Notes: generated from the sequence alone by a model not told the origin. DNA of 64,000 nucleotides from Ascidia mentula (GCA_947561715.1 OX387198.1:9548001-9612000); one strand, 5' to 3'. Positions 26,483-37,875 are shown, numbered from the stretch's first letter. A program made the numbers and translations.

Positions 26483-29400
26483 ATGGACAAGCAATTTGAG
26501 GAGCTTATTACCTGTGCCGTGTGTCTTGACCGCTACAAACAACCGAAGATTTTGCCCTGTCAGCACACTTTCTGCCTTAAACCATGCTTACAGAAGTTGG
26601 TGATAGAGAAAAGGTAATTGTTAAGTAGTATCACAATAATACGAAAAACTCAAATTCTGAGGCATTTAGTTAATTCTCTGATAAGCTTCAACAAATTTAA
26701 TTCGCTGCCAACTTATTTTTATAAAACTTTTTATAAAAACTAGTAAGTAGATTAACTAACCACAGGCAGGTTAGACCAAAGCATAAAAATGTAGCCTTGA
26801 AGGCTTTCGATATTGTGTTTGCAGCATTAGATGTCCACAGTGCAGGTCAACACATAAAGTGCCCAAAAATGGTATATCTGCATTGCCAAATAATCTTACT
26901 ATGGTTGCAATTCTTGAACTGCCGGGGAAGAAGAGTCCCAAAATTGAAGAAGCTTGTCAGGTAAACATATTGACTACAATGGGAAAGTTACATAGTTTAT
27001 TGAAAGTACACATTCCACCATAATCAGAATGGCAATTGTTGTCTATGATTCATGAAACTGGATAAGGGTATGTAGTGGATGACAAATACAATACCCACTG
27101 GTGTTATCTTGTACTGTATAAACTGTGAAGGCCACCATTTAAAAAAATATAATTTTTTAATGTTCTCAAGAAAACTCAAAAAGAAGAAAACATACTACAA
27201 AACTATAGTGTATTATTGATTGTCACTAATAAATGGCACTGGAACATTTATTTACCGTAACCAAATGTTTTTCAAGGAATGTTTGAAAGAACACTGTGCA
27301 CCAAAAAAATGTAGCCACTGTGAAAAAAAACTATGTTCATCATGCACCCAAGTTCATTCACAACAGTTAGTTCAATCACTTTCAAGGTCTATAAATCAGG
27401 TACAGCCCAAAAGAATATGTATATTTTTTTTCTCTAAATGCTAGCACACACTCATATTGTACATACCCAGCTTAAACGACTGCTACCAAAGTTATCTGAC
27501 ATGATATCAGATTTAGAGGACAAGCAAGTTAAGTCCAACACATTAGCTGTGGTTGTTAAAAGTGATGTGGACCAGGTATACAATATTGATTCTAATTGGG
27601 TGATTGTCCTACTACAACATCTAAACTTTACTGTTGACTTTCCAGGCTATTGATCATTGTGTGGCAAAATTAAAAGCAAGACAAAAGGATTTGCATGAAC
27701 AGATTGATTCATTTGTTGCAACTGAGATACAGTAAGTGAGGCTTATTTTTGTTGTTTTACCTTGTTTGGAATCTTATGTTTGCTCATGTAGGTTAGCATG
27801 TAGGATGAATCTACGTTTGTGTCCATATAACAGGCATTAAATGCCACATGAATGTTTTCATGCAATGTGTGGCATACAAAAACAAATTCTCTCTGGTTTT
27901 AGGTGCTGTTAGCAAACTGAAATATGTGTTTATCATTGCAGTCAATTGAGAATTGAGCAAGAAAACATGGAAATGGAGATGGCCATGGTAAACAGCCATT
28001 GTGACACAGTTGAAAAGAAATGCAAACTGTTCTCCGAATCAGAGAAGTGAGTGTATTCCTAAAGCCGGATATCACAAACCTTCAAGACATGTCTTGTTTT
28101 GGTTCAGTCCCGATGTTTTGACGCCATCGGAAGCATCACTTCTAACTCAACAATGTAACGAGCATTTGCGAAACTTAAAGCTTATTTCCACCAACATAGA
28201 AGATAAGATTTCGCACAACATCAAGGTAAGTGCTTGCATAAGACCCACAATGTGTTTCACAATGGAGCAGCGATGTGTGGTCTCATGTTTGCACTTGAAA
28301 CACAAGAATAAAATGTTTGCTCAAAAAAAGAAAGTAACAACCTTCTCGCCACAATAAAGTTCCGCAACGAGGGCGAACGATCGTTGCTGAGTGCGGTGGG
28401 TTCCTTCGGAGAGATTACCGTCAACGTTCCGTCGCGTCTCTCCTTCTCTCTGGGCTCAGATCCCGATATTAATGACGTGGAGATACACAGAGCCCTGCAC
28501 GCACCTCACGGTCGCAGGAGGACTGGTGAGTTTTACGCTTGGATAAGTTTCGACAATTTGGCCTATGTTCCACTTTGCAGAAGTTGCAGAGTCCTACGTG
28601 CCTTCGTTTTCTGTACCTCATATCGAATCCAGCGTCGTACCCGGGTACGCTTCATCGCCATCTAACGGAAGCCACAGCCCACGTGATAGCATAGGTGATG
28701 CAAGCAACCCGAACCAAAGAAGCTTTGCCAATCTTCCTGTGCCTGGTAAATATTTCCCGACGCCGATTTTTCAGTTTCTCCCTCTGCTGTGATGCATTAA
28801 ACATAAGATTCTTGTTTTGTTTATTACGTTCTTCAAGATGACCCAATACAAACTTCAAACAAGTCGTTATGTTCGGCCACAAAATTATTGACGGGAAATC
28901 CTATGCTAGTCGGGATGCCTCAAACTAACATATTTCAACAACAACAAATTTGCAGGGGCGTCACTCCAGCCGCACAGAATGCCTCGGCCAAGGAGGACGT
29001 CGTATCGATTGCAGGCACCCGACAACGCCAGGATTATGGCAGGAGGAAATGATCTCACTCAGTCAGGAGATTCTCCCGCGTTAGTGCAATATGCGAGCAT
29101 ACGGGGGACACTGTGGCAATACAGATCCAAGGGACCGGTGAAAAGGTAGCGTTTATTTTGCTTTTTTGGAAAGGATTCTGTTGATTTAGAGAGCATTTGC
29201 TTCATTTTCAGCGTAGTGGTCCAGTAGTTTTCGAAAATTTACCGTATAATGGACAACATGGAGTAAGTTGGTATTATTAACTGAACTGTTCGCAACTTCT
29301 AATTTTCAGTCAATACAGTCAAGTGCGTCCCGACTCCAATTGTAAAGCGTCCTTTTGCGTTTGATCAATATTGGATGAACCTTGTCGAGACACAATGACA

Positions 29401-32303
29401 CAGCACGCCAGACAATTTGTTCGATATTTAATTTACATTCTTGTCTTCACAGCTGGTTTGGCGAGAAAGGCAGCGACGTCGGATGTCTTAACTGGCCGAG
29501 AGGCATCGCAGTCTCCTCCAACGATAGGATAGTGGTGGCAGACAGTAGTAACCACCGAATACACGTGAGTTGAAGAGTCAACCCCTGTTGTACGATATTA
29601 CAAATACATGACCTAGTGGTTAAGGTAATGTGTATATTTTGCGTGAGACTAACTTCGTACACGAGTGGTTTGGATGCGTTTATTTAGTACATTGAAATTG
29701 GTATCCTATTTTTTTTTATTTCAGTCCTTTCATTATTGTTGTCTCACAAGCTTACGACAGTGAGAATATGTGTTACGGTGCACGTTTCCAACGTATTGAC
29801 TTTCAATAGCGCCTACTCAATGCACACAAAAGTCGCTTTCTTTGAAATGCAAACACCGCTATGGGTTGGCCGCGTTTACTCGTACATTGTTTTGAACTCA
29901 AAGTATGTTTAATAAAAAATCATCGTGTTCTGCGATACGAGGTTGTAGACAAGATACCATGTTTATACAACTGAGATGGTAGGTATTGTCTTTGCGAATA
30001 CTCATATAGTGTCGCCATTCGTAGGGGATATATGATACTTCGTATACAAAACACGTTCATTGTTGCCTTTGCGCGGCAGCATAGGCACCTGTGCCCTTTG
30101 ATGTGCCTCACTGAGGTAAAATTATCTCTCTCAAAATATTTTTCGTGCCTCGGCCATTGATGTTCCTCGCCGTTTCTCCCGTTATTTCTTGAGGTGGCCA
30201 TGAATATAGCAGGGCATTGTGTTGGTTTATGAAGTTGTTGCATTAGATCTCTCTTGGTGACGTCATCACTGAAATACTATGGCTCGTCCGTAATGAATAC
30301 TTTAGACACAAACTATTCGTTGATGTTTCTGAACTTGAAGAAAACATGTGTTTTTTCGTTCTTAAACGTAGTTTTTTTTATCAAATTTACCTCCAATCGC
30401 ATTGTTCTTGGGTTTATGTTTGATCTCACAATTAAAAACCTAGGTATGACGACATTGATTACGTCATAAAACCACGAAGTTGTGGCACTAAAACCTTTTA
30501 CAGAATACATAGTCGTCGTTACAACTTTACTCTTCCTCTCAAAGTTTGCTCTTCTGTATATTGAACGTGTTTATTTAACTTAATGCAGTTGTTCGAGTCG
30601 AATGGCGAGGCCGCGTTCACCTTCGGTAGCTACGGGTCGGATGAGGGCGAATTCGACTGTCTTTCGGGCGTCCACGTCACTGCCCAGGTAAGGGCTTTTG
30701 TGGTAACCGCACTTTGCCGAAAGCAAACCCTCTTGGGGCAACAGACAGGTCCATGGGGACAACGATAAGTATTGAGGTAATTGTCACTGGAGTGTTTGCT
30801 TTGGCGCTGGGACGATTGGCACTCGCTTTGCAAAACAAGTATTTTAGGATATTACCTGTTCCCACTGGGATAAACGTATTAAGCCTAATTTGGATGTTCT
30901 GTTGTATCTGGTGTTACGCGCCAGACTTAACGTTAAACACGTTTTAGGGCTGGGTGATTACCACCGACCGCTACAACCATCGCGTTCAGATATTTGACAG
31001 CATGGGAAGATTCATTCGAATGTTTGGCCAAGAAGGAAGCGGTAAGTTTCGTATATTTAAGCTTTAACTTACGTGAACAAATGATCGCATTCAGTACAAT
31101 TAAATTTTGGCAACTGTTCCTAGGAGAAGGGGACCTAAGCTATCCATGGGGAGTCGCTACCGACAATATGGGGTTCGTGTACGTTTGCGACAAAGACAAC
31201 CATCGAATACAGGTGTTGTGTAAGGTCTGGTTTGGTCTGTTTAGTGTTTCAGCAAATTTTGGAATAAAACGGGACAGAAAACTTTTTAATAAGTGTGAAA
31301 TATGCTCTCCATTCAACTGAATTCAAGTGCTGGACGAAATATCGGTCGACTTTTGCAAAATATTGCACTTTCTCAGGTTCTTCGTATTTTTTCAGTGGAT
31401 TTTATGTTTATCAGATATTCACCCTGGACGGCCAATTTATTCGCAAGTTCGGAAGGATTGGATCCTGTGACTCACAGTTCGACAGTCCGCACTACCTCGC
31501 CGTTACCAACGATAACAAGGTACCCTTTTTGCACTAGATTACCTAAAGTTTAGCATAATTTATCCTTGCTCGTATGTGATATCCCTAAAAACGGATGCGT
31601 GTTTATCGATGCAGGTCGTGGTTAGCGACAGTGGAAACCATCGCATTCAGGTCTTTGATAAATACGGTCGGTTTCTGCTCAAGTTTGGTCGAGAAGGTTC
31701 CGCCGACGGACTACTCAAGTACCCGCGTGGTGTCGCTGTCGATCGACACGGTAATATCGTTGTCGGGGACAGTGGAAACAACAGAGTGCAGGTACAGCTT
31801 GCATGACAACCCATATTGCCACTATAAGATATGTTTGTTTAAAACCGTTGCATAGTTGCATCAGTCTGGCAGCAGTGATTCCGATAAATGTATGACTTCA
31901 AGATTCGACCCAATATTTTGAAATTCATAAATTTTAGCCGCGTATGTTGGTAATTTATTCATTAATTCATGTCGTGACAGGAGTGCTGTGTGTTTTATAT
32001 TGAAAGGAATCAAGTAATGTTTTTGCTTTAAAAACAAAATAATAGATAAATGTTTGATGACTCGAACAACAAATTTACACTGGGAAAACTTGGTGAAGAC
32101 ACGTTTATCCAGGAAATTACAATGCGGTTAAAAGTAAGTCTGTCCCTCAACAGGTGTACACAAGCGATGGAACTTATGTAGCCGGTTTCGGATCATGGGG
32201 TCCAGCCCCAGGTCAGATGAAGGGCATTGAGGGCATCGCGTTGCTGAGCAACAACGACATCGCTGTGAGCGACCGCGAAAATCACCGCATTCAAATTTTC
32301 TAA
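26483..32303 (+). CDS. TRIM-NHL E3 ubiquitin ligase, Thin/NHL-1/TRIM32-like
   Basis: Likely E3 ligase or RNA-binding TRIM-NHL protein, about 716 aa. Exons: 26483-26613, 26825-26960, 27277-27399, 27471-27575, 27646-27731, 27942-28046, 28108-28225, 28360-28525, 28581-28745, 28956-29145, 29453-29564, 30589-30687, 30948-31041, 31124-31212, 31415-31519, 31615-31791, 32154-32303. A RING ([16 protein letters not shown]) lies at residues 11-50. It has a C-x3-C spacing (HTFCLKPCL) that I recall from invertebrate Thin/NHL-1 proteins. A B-box-like Cys/His cluster follows (about 90-130), then a coiled coil (about 131-268) and a Ser/Pro-rich linker. Six NHL repeats complete a beta-propeller, with motifs such as [27 protein letters not shown] and YPRGVAVD. 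The protein ends in HRIQIF as the last blade. No filamin domain was seen, unlike TRIM2/3/71. TRIM-NHL identity is secure; the subfamily is inferred. The linker before blade 1 may include two extra micro-exons (29212-29262 and 29310-29341). Confidence 0.9.
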
Positions 32304-32870
32304 AGTGATCGACGGAACTTGTATGTGGTATAATTTAAAGCTGATGCATCGGGATGTATCATGATTGTCTAACGGGGCCGTGCAAAGTTACATGTGAAAA
32401 TTTGCCATTTTTATTACAAAAGAGTTGCCATTGCGTTACATCAGTAGTATTTACAGCTGGCAAAGAGCCGAACGCTCGTGATCTGAGGAAAACGATTGTT
32501 GGCTTCATCGGTTGTAATAGTGTGGACTATGAAACGTATGCTGTAAACATACGGCACTGATACGCGCCCTAGTTTAGTGATAAAATCAGGTCGTTTATTT
32601 TTTATTTACGAAAAGAATATTTGAATTCACCTTGGGCACTGAAGAAATGTTGTTTGCTTTTGTATGAGAAAGTGCACTTTCATGTCGTGATATGTTACGC
32701 ACTAGTGTCAAAATTTGCACATTGTTGTTTGTCGTGTTGTTATGTAGCAACAAACAGTTGTACACTGCTGGCACTTGATTGGTTGCAACAATAAAACATC
32801 GCATAATTGACAGCGAATGTCAGTGATCAGTTCTCTAAAAACACGATTGGTTGTATTTCATCATTGTACG
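32304..32870. other. Convergent 3' ends of TRIM-NHL (+) and TSSK (-)
   Basis: No coding sequence was recognised. On the plus strand AATAAA lies at 32790-32795, about 490 bp after the TRIM stop. On the minus strand AATAAA (TTTATT on plus) lies at 32594-32599, about 270 bp after the TSSK stop. If both are used the two mRNAs overlap tail to tail by about 200 bp. Confidence 0.45.
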
Positions 32871-35337
32871 CTAAACAGCACTGGCGCTTGGGTCTTTAGC
32901 TATCCATTTGTGACACAACAGTGCATCAATTGTCGGCCGTCGCTCGGGGTTGGGGTGTAGTACTTGTGATAGAAAGTCTCGCAAACGACGCCCTGCTTTT
33001 GGGAAACGTCGGTTGACGAGTTCACCTTGCTTTTGTATGGAAATCATCTTTCTGCGTGACAGAAAGTTTTCTGTAAATATCTTTGCCATGTATTTTTTCT
33101 TGCAGCGCTATTAAACAGGGTAAGCGCTACCTCTAAATTGGTTTGGAATTTACTTGAAAATCTACATTAGGTCTGATGCTTAAAGCAAAAATGTTGATTT
33201 ATTGAGGCCTTTCCTAAAAAAAAAAAAATAAGAAAAAAACGCACACAACGTGCTACAGGTGATAAGAGAAGACTCAAATGTGCGAAGTGCTAAAGGCAGC
33301 AAGGCACAAATTTAGATACAAAGTGACAGAAGATTGGACTTCTTTCACCAGTTGGTTAGGATAATTTACGAATGTTAAAACTCTAAATAAGACAATTCGA
33401 TCCAGTAAGTTGAGTGAAGTACGGCGCGATTGCATAAAACAAAAGCCGAAAACGGAGATTTTAAACTGTTTCATTGAGTAATGACCTGATATCACTTTCG
33501 TCGAAAGGCATAAGGCCGAAGACAGCTATGTAACAGACGATGCCGACCGCCCAAACATCCCCCAACATCGGGTCATGAAGATTACGTTCCAGAATCTCCG
33601 GCGAGGCATATTGAATGGATCCGCAAAAGGTACTGGAGCAGTTCTGAAAAAACATGCAAACGAACACGGGAGAAAGATGCGTTACATTGATGATATCCTG
33701 GGTTGGTAAAACCGTTTGTTTAGAGTAAGAAGGAAACTCCCATTCTACTAATTTACTCCTGGAGGAGATACGTGAACTATAAGGTATATAAGAACTATAA
33801 GTTAAGCATTGGTCAAGGGTTCGACCCACATATACCAAGAAGAAAACCTGATCGGGTTTTGTGCCCAGGATATCCTGGTTTAAAACCCCGGTGTGGTAAA
33901 AAAAAGTAGTGCCACTACCCTTATCATAAAGACCAGATGCTGCTTTTATTTGCCAACTGAGTGCAGTCACACAGGTACAACTGAGTGGTATTCAAAATGA
34001 CTGCTTTCGGCAACGTCAAATAACAGCAGCATCTTACATGAGCGTTATATTGCTTATAGCCCAGTGGTTGAGAACCCCAGGCTTAAAATATACAATAGAT
34101 TTATATTTGTTAGCCGATGACTTTGCAATGCGTCTGAAGAACCTGAAATCTTTCACCGTCCGTCGTTACACGTTCATGGAATTGGCGAGCGAATCCAAAG
34201 TCGCACAGTTTGGCGATGAAACCGAGTCCTGGTCGCGGGGTGGTACTTCGATCGAGGAGAATGTTCTCACATTTTACATCTCTGTGGGCTATATTTTTGG
34301 CGTGGAGATATTGTAGAGCTTTACATACGTCCCTGAACACAACTTTGGCATCCACCTCCGACATAACGCCCATTTCCTATAATGCATGAAGGTCAAAACC
34401 ACAAAGGTCATCACTGCAATTAAAACGGCTGACTATTTATTCTTGATGGGCAACGGAGCAGAAATTATATACCCTACTGGTCTGAAGGTCATGAGGTTTG
34501 CAGGCTAGGCAGCCCAGGCTATGCAGCCTAGCTGGTTTTTCCTGACAAGTCGGAGCAAGATTTGAAAAATCAAGCTCCCGGTGAGGTTTGAACTCACGAC
34601 CATGGGCTAACCAGGCCCAACGCTCAACCAACTGCGCTACTGGTCTGAATTAGGCATTTTTTTCACAATTTTATTGAAATCAGGAAAATTAAGCAGACAG
34701 TCGAATTTGTATTTTTTTTTTCTTTGCACCTATAGTATAGTCAGAAATCATTCATCAGCTGTTATTTAAGCCCAACCTTCACAAGTCCCAACAATCACTT
34801 TTCGTATTGTCTTCAATTTACCTTCACGTGGTCTAATAAGTCACCGCAATGAAGGTACTCAGTGACGATGTAGACCCTGGACGGTGTTCGTGTTTGAAAG
34901 ATTTCGTACGTCTCGACAACGTTAGGGTGGTGGATGATAGAAAGAATTTCCATTTCGCGAGGGAGAAAGCGCTCACGAAAAACCTCTGGAGTCTCATCCA
35001 GGCTTATGATTTTGATGGCCACGTCTCTCTTAAGGGCAATTGAGCATGCCCGCTTGCGTAAAAATGGCTTATTGTCAAAAATAATAACAAACTAACAATA
35101 TTTTTTCTGTGAGCTGCATACAGATGCCGGAACTCACGGAAATCATATTATTGGCTCCACTTGTTTATATTTTACAATATTTTGTTTGGACGATACCTTG
35201 ACTTTGCTGTAGGTGCCTTCGCCAGCTGTATTCCTTACAATATAACCCTTACAACGCAGTAAGTCTCTGGTTGTTTGCGTTTGGACCTTTGCGGGCGGAG
35301 AATCCGCAAAATCACTATTCGCCACTTTGTCCTCCAT
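32871..35337 (-). CDS. Testis-specific serine/threonine kinase (TSSK) family kinase
   Basis: Serine/threonine kinase, 314 aa. Minus-strand exons in coding order: 35337-35197, 35052-34822, 34376-34143, 33643-33486, 33051-32871. The kinase domain fills nearly the whole protein: glycine loop GEGTYSKVK (39-47), catalytic lysine in VAIKII (K61), and FLPREMEIL, like TSSK FLPREIEIL. The catalytic loop HRDVKCEN starts at residue 155. DFG is at 183-185 in LCDFGFA, then the activation segment [15 protein letters not shown] and [33 protein letters not shown] aligns with the TSSK signature MPYDDSNIKKMLRIQKE. The C-terminus follows the domain directly, so this is a short TSSK without a long tail. A small insertion (RSTTPRPG) sits between catalytic loop and DFG. 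In mammals this family acts in spermiogenesis. TSSK membership is strong; the paralogue cannot be assigned. Confidence 0.9.
34474..34649 (-). mobile_element. 5'-truncated tRNA-derived SINE or tRNA retropseudogene with 13-bp direct repeats
   Basis: On the minus strand, 34639-34574 reads as a tRNA body: U8-A9, a D arm fitting box A (TAGCGCAGTTGG), and an anticodon arm with stem TGGGC/GCCCA, loop CTGGTTA and apparent anticodon GGT. A 5-nt variable loop, a T arm GTGAG-TTCAAAC-CTCAC fitting box B, and CGGGAGC as 3' acceptor strand follow. The 5' acceptor strand does not pair with it, so this is not a functional tRNA. An identical 13-bp sequence, CTACTGGTCTGAA on plus, flanks the insert at 34474-34486 and 34637-34649, as in a target-site duplication. 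The 87-bp tail contains a GCTAGGC/GCCTAGC foldback (34504-34532). It sits inside TSSK intron 2, in the kinase's sense orientation. Confidence 0.7.
34574..34639 (-). pseudogene. tRNA-like sequence with broken acceptor stem (anticodon loop GGT)
   Basis: The D, anticodon and T arms are intact and both internal Pol III promoter boxes are recognisable, but the 5' acceptor strand is missing or replaced by the flanking direct repeat. It could still bind TFIIIC, but cannot make a mature tRNA. It is the head of the insertion described for 34474-34649. Confidence 0.7.
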
Positions 35338-35664
35338 TTTTTAAATAATAATATTCAGATTATATGATAAAACTTCCATCATATCAAATCCTAACGTGTT
35401 GCATATTACGCACAGGTTTTTATACTGTTCGCAAATAGTACCCGACTGTGATGTCATTGAGAGATGTCAATTGCACCACAGATTGTAAGCTCCAGTTCAC
35501 TTACCCGTGTTAACATTTCTGAAAAGGAAAAATGTCAAAAGCTGTGTAAGCTAAGAGTCGTGTTGAAAGTGTGCGATCGTTGCTAAGATGTTTTCTATTT
35601 TCTGTAGCAAGTGCGAGGATTTTTGTGCTTTGGAACGCAAAAAGGGGTCGACTGATCTACGACC
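35338..35664. promoter_or_regulatory. Putative bidirectional promoter between TSSK (-) and the 150-aa gene (+)
   Basis: The two start codons are 327 bp apart and divergent, so both promoters must lie here or in 5' UTR introns. A CRE-like TGATGTCA lies at 35449-35456, one base from the CREB/CREM palindrome; CREM-type factors drive many mammalian testis genes, so relevance is inference. No TATA box was assigned. Confidence 0.4.
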
Positions 35665-36364
35665 ATGGATATCTGCAAAACAAACTTGCCAGTCCCAAAC
35701 AGAGAAGAAACACAACGATTTCGGACAAGTAAACCTTGTGCAGGTAGGGCTGCATTTATTAACTAGCTTTAACTAATTTATCGACTCCCTCATTCAAAAG
35801 TAATCTTGCATAATAATATTACAAAAACTCCAGGTGTATCATATATTGCACCCCTTTCGCCAAAAAATGGAAAATTTTCCTCCCTGTTTTTTAAAATGGA
35901 CCATGTTACTATCAGTGTAAATTTGAAGTGTATGCTTTGTGGAAACGACAATGTCCAGTACCATCGCCAAGTAAGGATATGCGCAGTGGGGCAATTCTGC
36001 CTTGTCATGCGATAGTATGAACCATTTCTGCGTGCACTATCTAGTAGCAAGCATACAAAGCATTTTCGTTCAGACACATGTCAAAGGTTCTTTGAGACGA
36101 AAAAGAAAACTGAGAAGCGATCTAGCAATTGCATCCGAATCCAATAAAGGCTTTGTTTGTGATGAGTCACAAGCAGGCGGTGAATCTCAACAAGTGTTCA
36201 GGGCTAAAACGGTATGCTTTCTATGCTCATGCGCTTACGAAATATCAAGGGAATTTATTTTTTAGTGCTTGTCGGCAGAGGGCACTAAAGAGCTATTTTT
36301 TTCTTGTGTTGCAAATGAAATAACATCAGAAGAAAACGTTTTGGCTCTGGATGGAGTTAAGTAG
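35665..36364 (+). CDS. Unrecognised 150-aa cysteine-containing protein (4 exons)
   Basis: Exons 35665-35743, 35834-35970, 36074-36211 and 36266-36364 join in frame with GT-AG borders and stop at TAG. I do not recognise the family. Cysteines occur early (MDIC, KPCAG), as a pair in KCMLCGN, and later in GFVCDE, KTCLSA and FSCVAN, so zinc binding is possible. A basic patch, RRKRKLRS, could be a nuclear-localisation signal. No signal peptide or membrane segment is seen. An upstream in-frame-open ATG at 35588 exists, but its frame does not splice to exon 2 without a stop, so 35665 was chosen. AATAAA at 36367-36372 starts two bases after the stop, so the 3' UTR would be extremely short. The head-to-head arrangement with a TSSK kinase hints at shared, perhaps germline, expression; this is inference. 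Confidence 0.6.
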
Positions 36365-36366
36365 TA

Positions 36367-36372
36367 AATAAA
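36367..36372 (+). terminator. Polyadenylation signal abutting the stop codon of the 150-aa gene
   Basis: AATAAA begins two bases after the TAG stop at 36362-36364, predicting a 3' UTR of only some tens of bases. It supports a real transcript ending here. Confidence 0.5.
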
Positions 36373-37050
36373 GCAAGACAGGCAAAAAGCTTGCGAGTAG
36401 CGACAGTTGATTTTTCATACAATTTCAACATCTTTCAACCGAATAAAAAGTTGGTCAAAAATGCGAAACAAATTTGACAAACAGCGCGTAAGGTTCTTTA
36501 CATTTAATATTTGGCACAAACACGGATTACTTGGATATTGTTGAAGAGGTAATGACTGTTTGGTAACTTAGCAATACAGTCACGCCAAGTATGTGCACCA
36601 CATAAAACCTGATGTCTAATGCCTTTTAATTCCCATTCTTAGTGTGATATGTCAGCTAATTCACGCTCTTTATATACGGTTGATTAGAATTTTCAAGTTA
36701 AATCTTTAACAAAACGAATCTCTGAGAATGTTTGTCAATTGACATCTTACTGTTATAGGCTTTATTTAACAAACATTAATTACTTGTGGCATTTTAGTCA
36801 AATAAATGTAAAAAATGTTATATCAGTTTAATGTGTATTACTTAAAAAAAACACAAAAAACATGATTTGAATTGAGTGTTCGGTATCATAGAGACAATAA
36901 CAAACATGTACGTTCACTCGCATTCAATTATTGTCAATGCAGAAAAACAATCGCACATGCGGCCTAAAGTAAACTCTTGGCATTGTCACGCAACAATCGT
37001 CAAAACGTGGTCTGAAATGTAGGTGATCTTTGCGGTTACTGTAAGTCAAC

Positions 37051-37299
37051 ATGGTGAACAAGGTGTTACAAGTGAAGAATGGGCAGTTGGATAGTTCTAG
37101 GCGCGTGGTGGTGTCGAGGTTTGAAAGAAACACATTGCTCGCTCGAGGCGCCGCGGCACAGGCCGCCGAGAGAATCGCTGAAAAAAGAAAACGCTGCAAA
37201 TATCGCCGGACAGTTAAACAGTTAATTTCTTCTTCAGTGTTTACGTCGCGTTCGATTGGCGTGCGAGCGTTTGTATCCATATTACGCGGACATCTTTAA
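37051..37299 (+). other. Candidate small ORF upstream of Jagged, 82 aa
   Basis: The frame starts with ATG in a favourable context (A at -3, G at +4). It encodes a basic peptide with an Ala/Glu/Arg stretch that could form a helix (ARGAAAQAAERIAEKRKR). No family was recognised and no splice partner assigned. It could be a chance frame, a separate small gene, or an upstream ORF of Jagged. Confidence 0.2.
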
Positions 37300-37875
37300 C
37301 GTTAGCAAAACTGTATCAGCACAGTCTTGGTGCTAGTGTGCACTTTCTTATGTTAATGATAGTAAGGCATGTTATTTTAACTGTGAGTTTCGATTGGCTA
37401 GAAAGGTTGGAAAACGGAAGGTATTATTGGAATAAGTGGAAACAATGAAAACAGTGACTCGACAGGGAAACCATTTTGCTCAGACTCTTTTGAGTGCAAA
37501 ACTAGGGTTGAGAAAAATGCGCTGCGGTTTTATCCTCTTGAGGCGTTTATTGAATTTTCAAGTATCGTACGAGTGCTTGTTTACCGTTATATTACCTTTT
37601 TTTCCCATGTCGAACAAAATATCAGCTTTACTACAGTACCAGTTTGTATTCTGCCAATGACACGGTGCAGTAGGGTTACGAATATACACGTTGTCTGACC
37701 AGCCCTTTAAGATACGGTAAGAAAATATTCTGAAAAGGAGGAAGAATTGATGATGCAGAATTGCAAGTTCTTGAAAGCAAAGTGACAAGAGCTTTACTAG
37801 CGTGTGTTGATATACGTTTTTGGATTTATCTACTTCAAAGATCTGCAAGAAGCTAATTGTGGTCCGCCACTTATA

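Larger units (their letters stand above)
36365..37875. other. Region between the 150-aa gene and Jagged
   Basis: AT-rich at first, turning CpG-richer from about 36.9 kb. It should contain the Jagged promoter and 5' UTR, though no core element was assigned. The only notable frame is an ATG-initiated 82-codon ORF at 37051-37299 (see separate entry). Confidence 0.45.

Noticed and set aside
33461-33485. Reading TSSK exon 4 through to a donor after SLLNET
   Set aside because: The downstream continuation loses the alignment to the TSSK family. The donor at 33486 with acceptor at 33051 gives [14 protein letters not shown], which matches the family without a gap.
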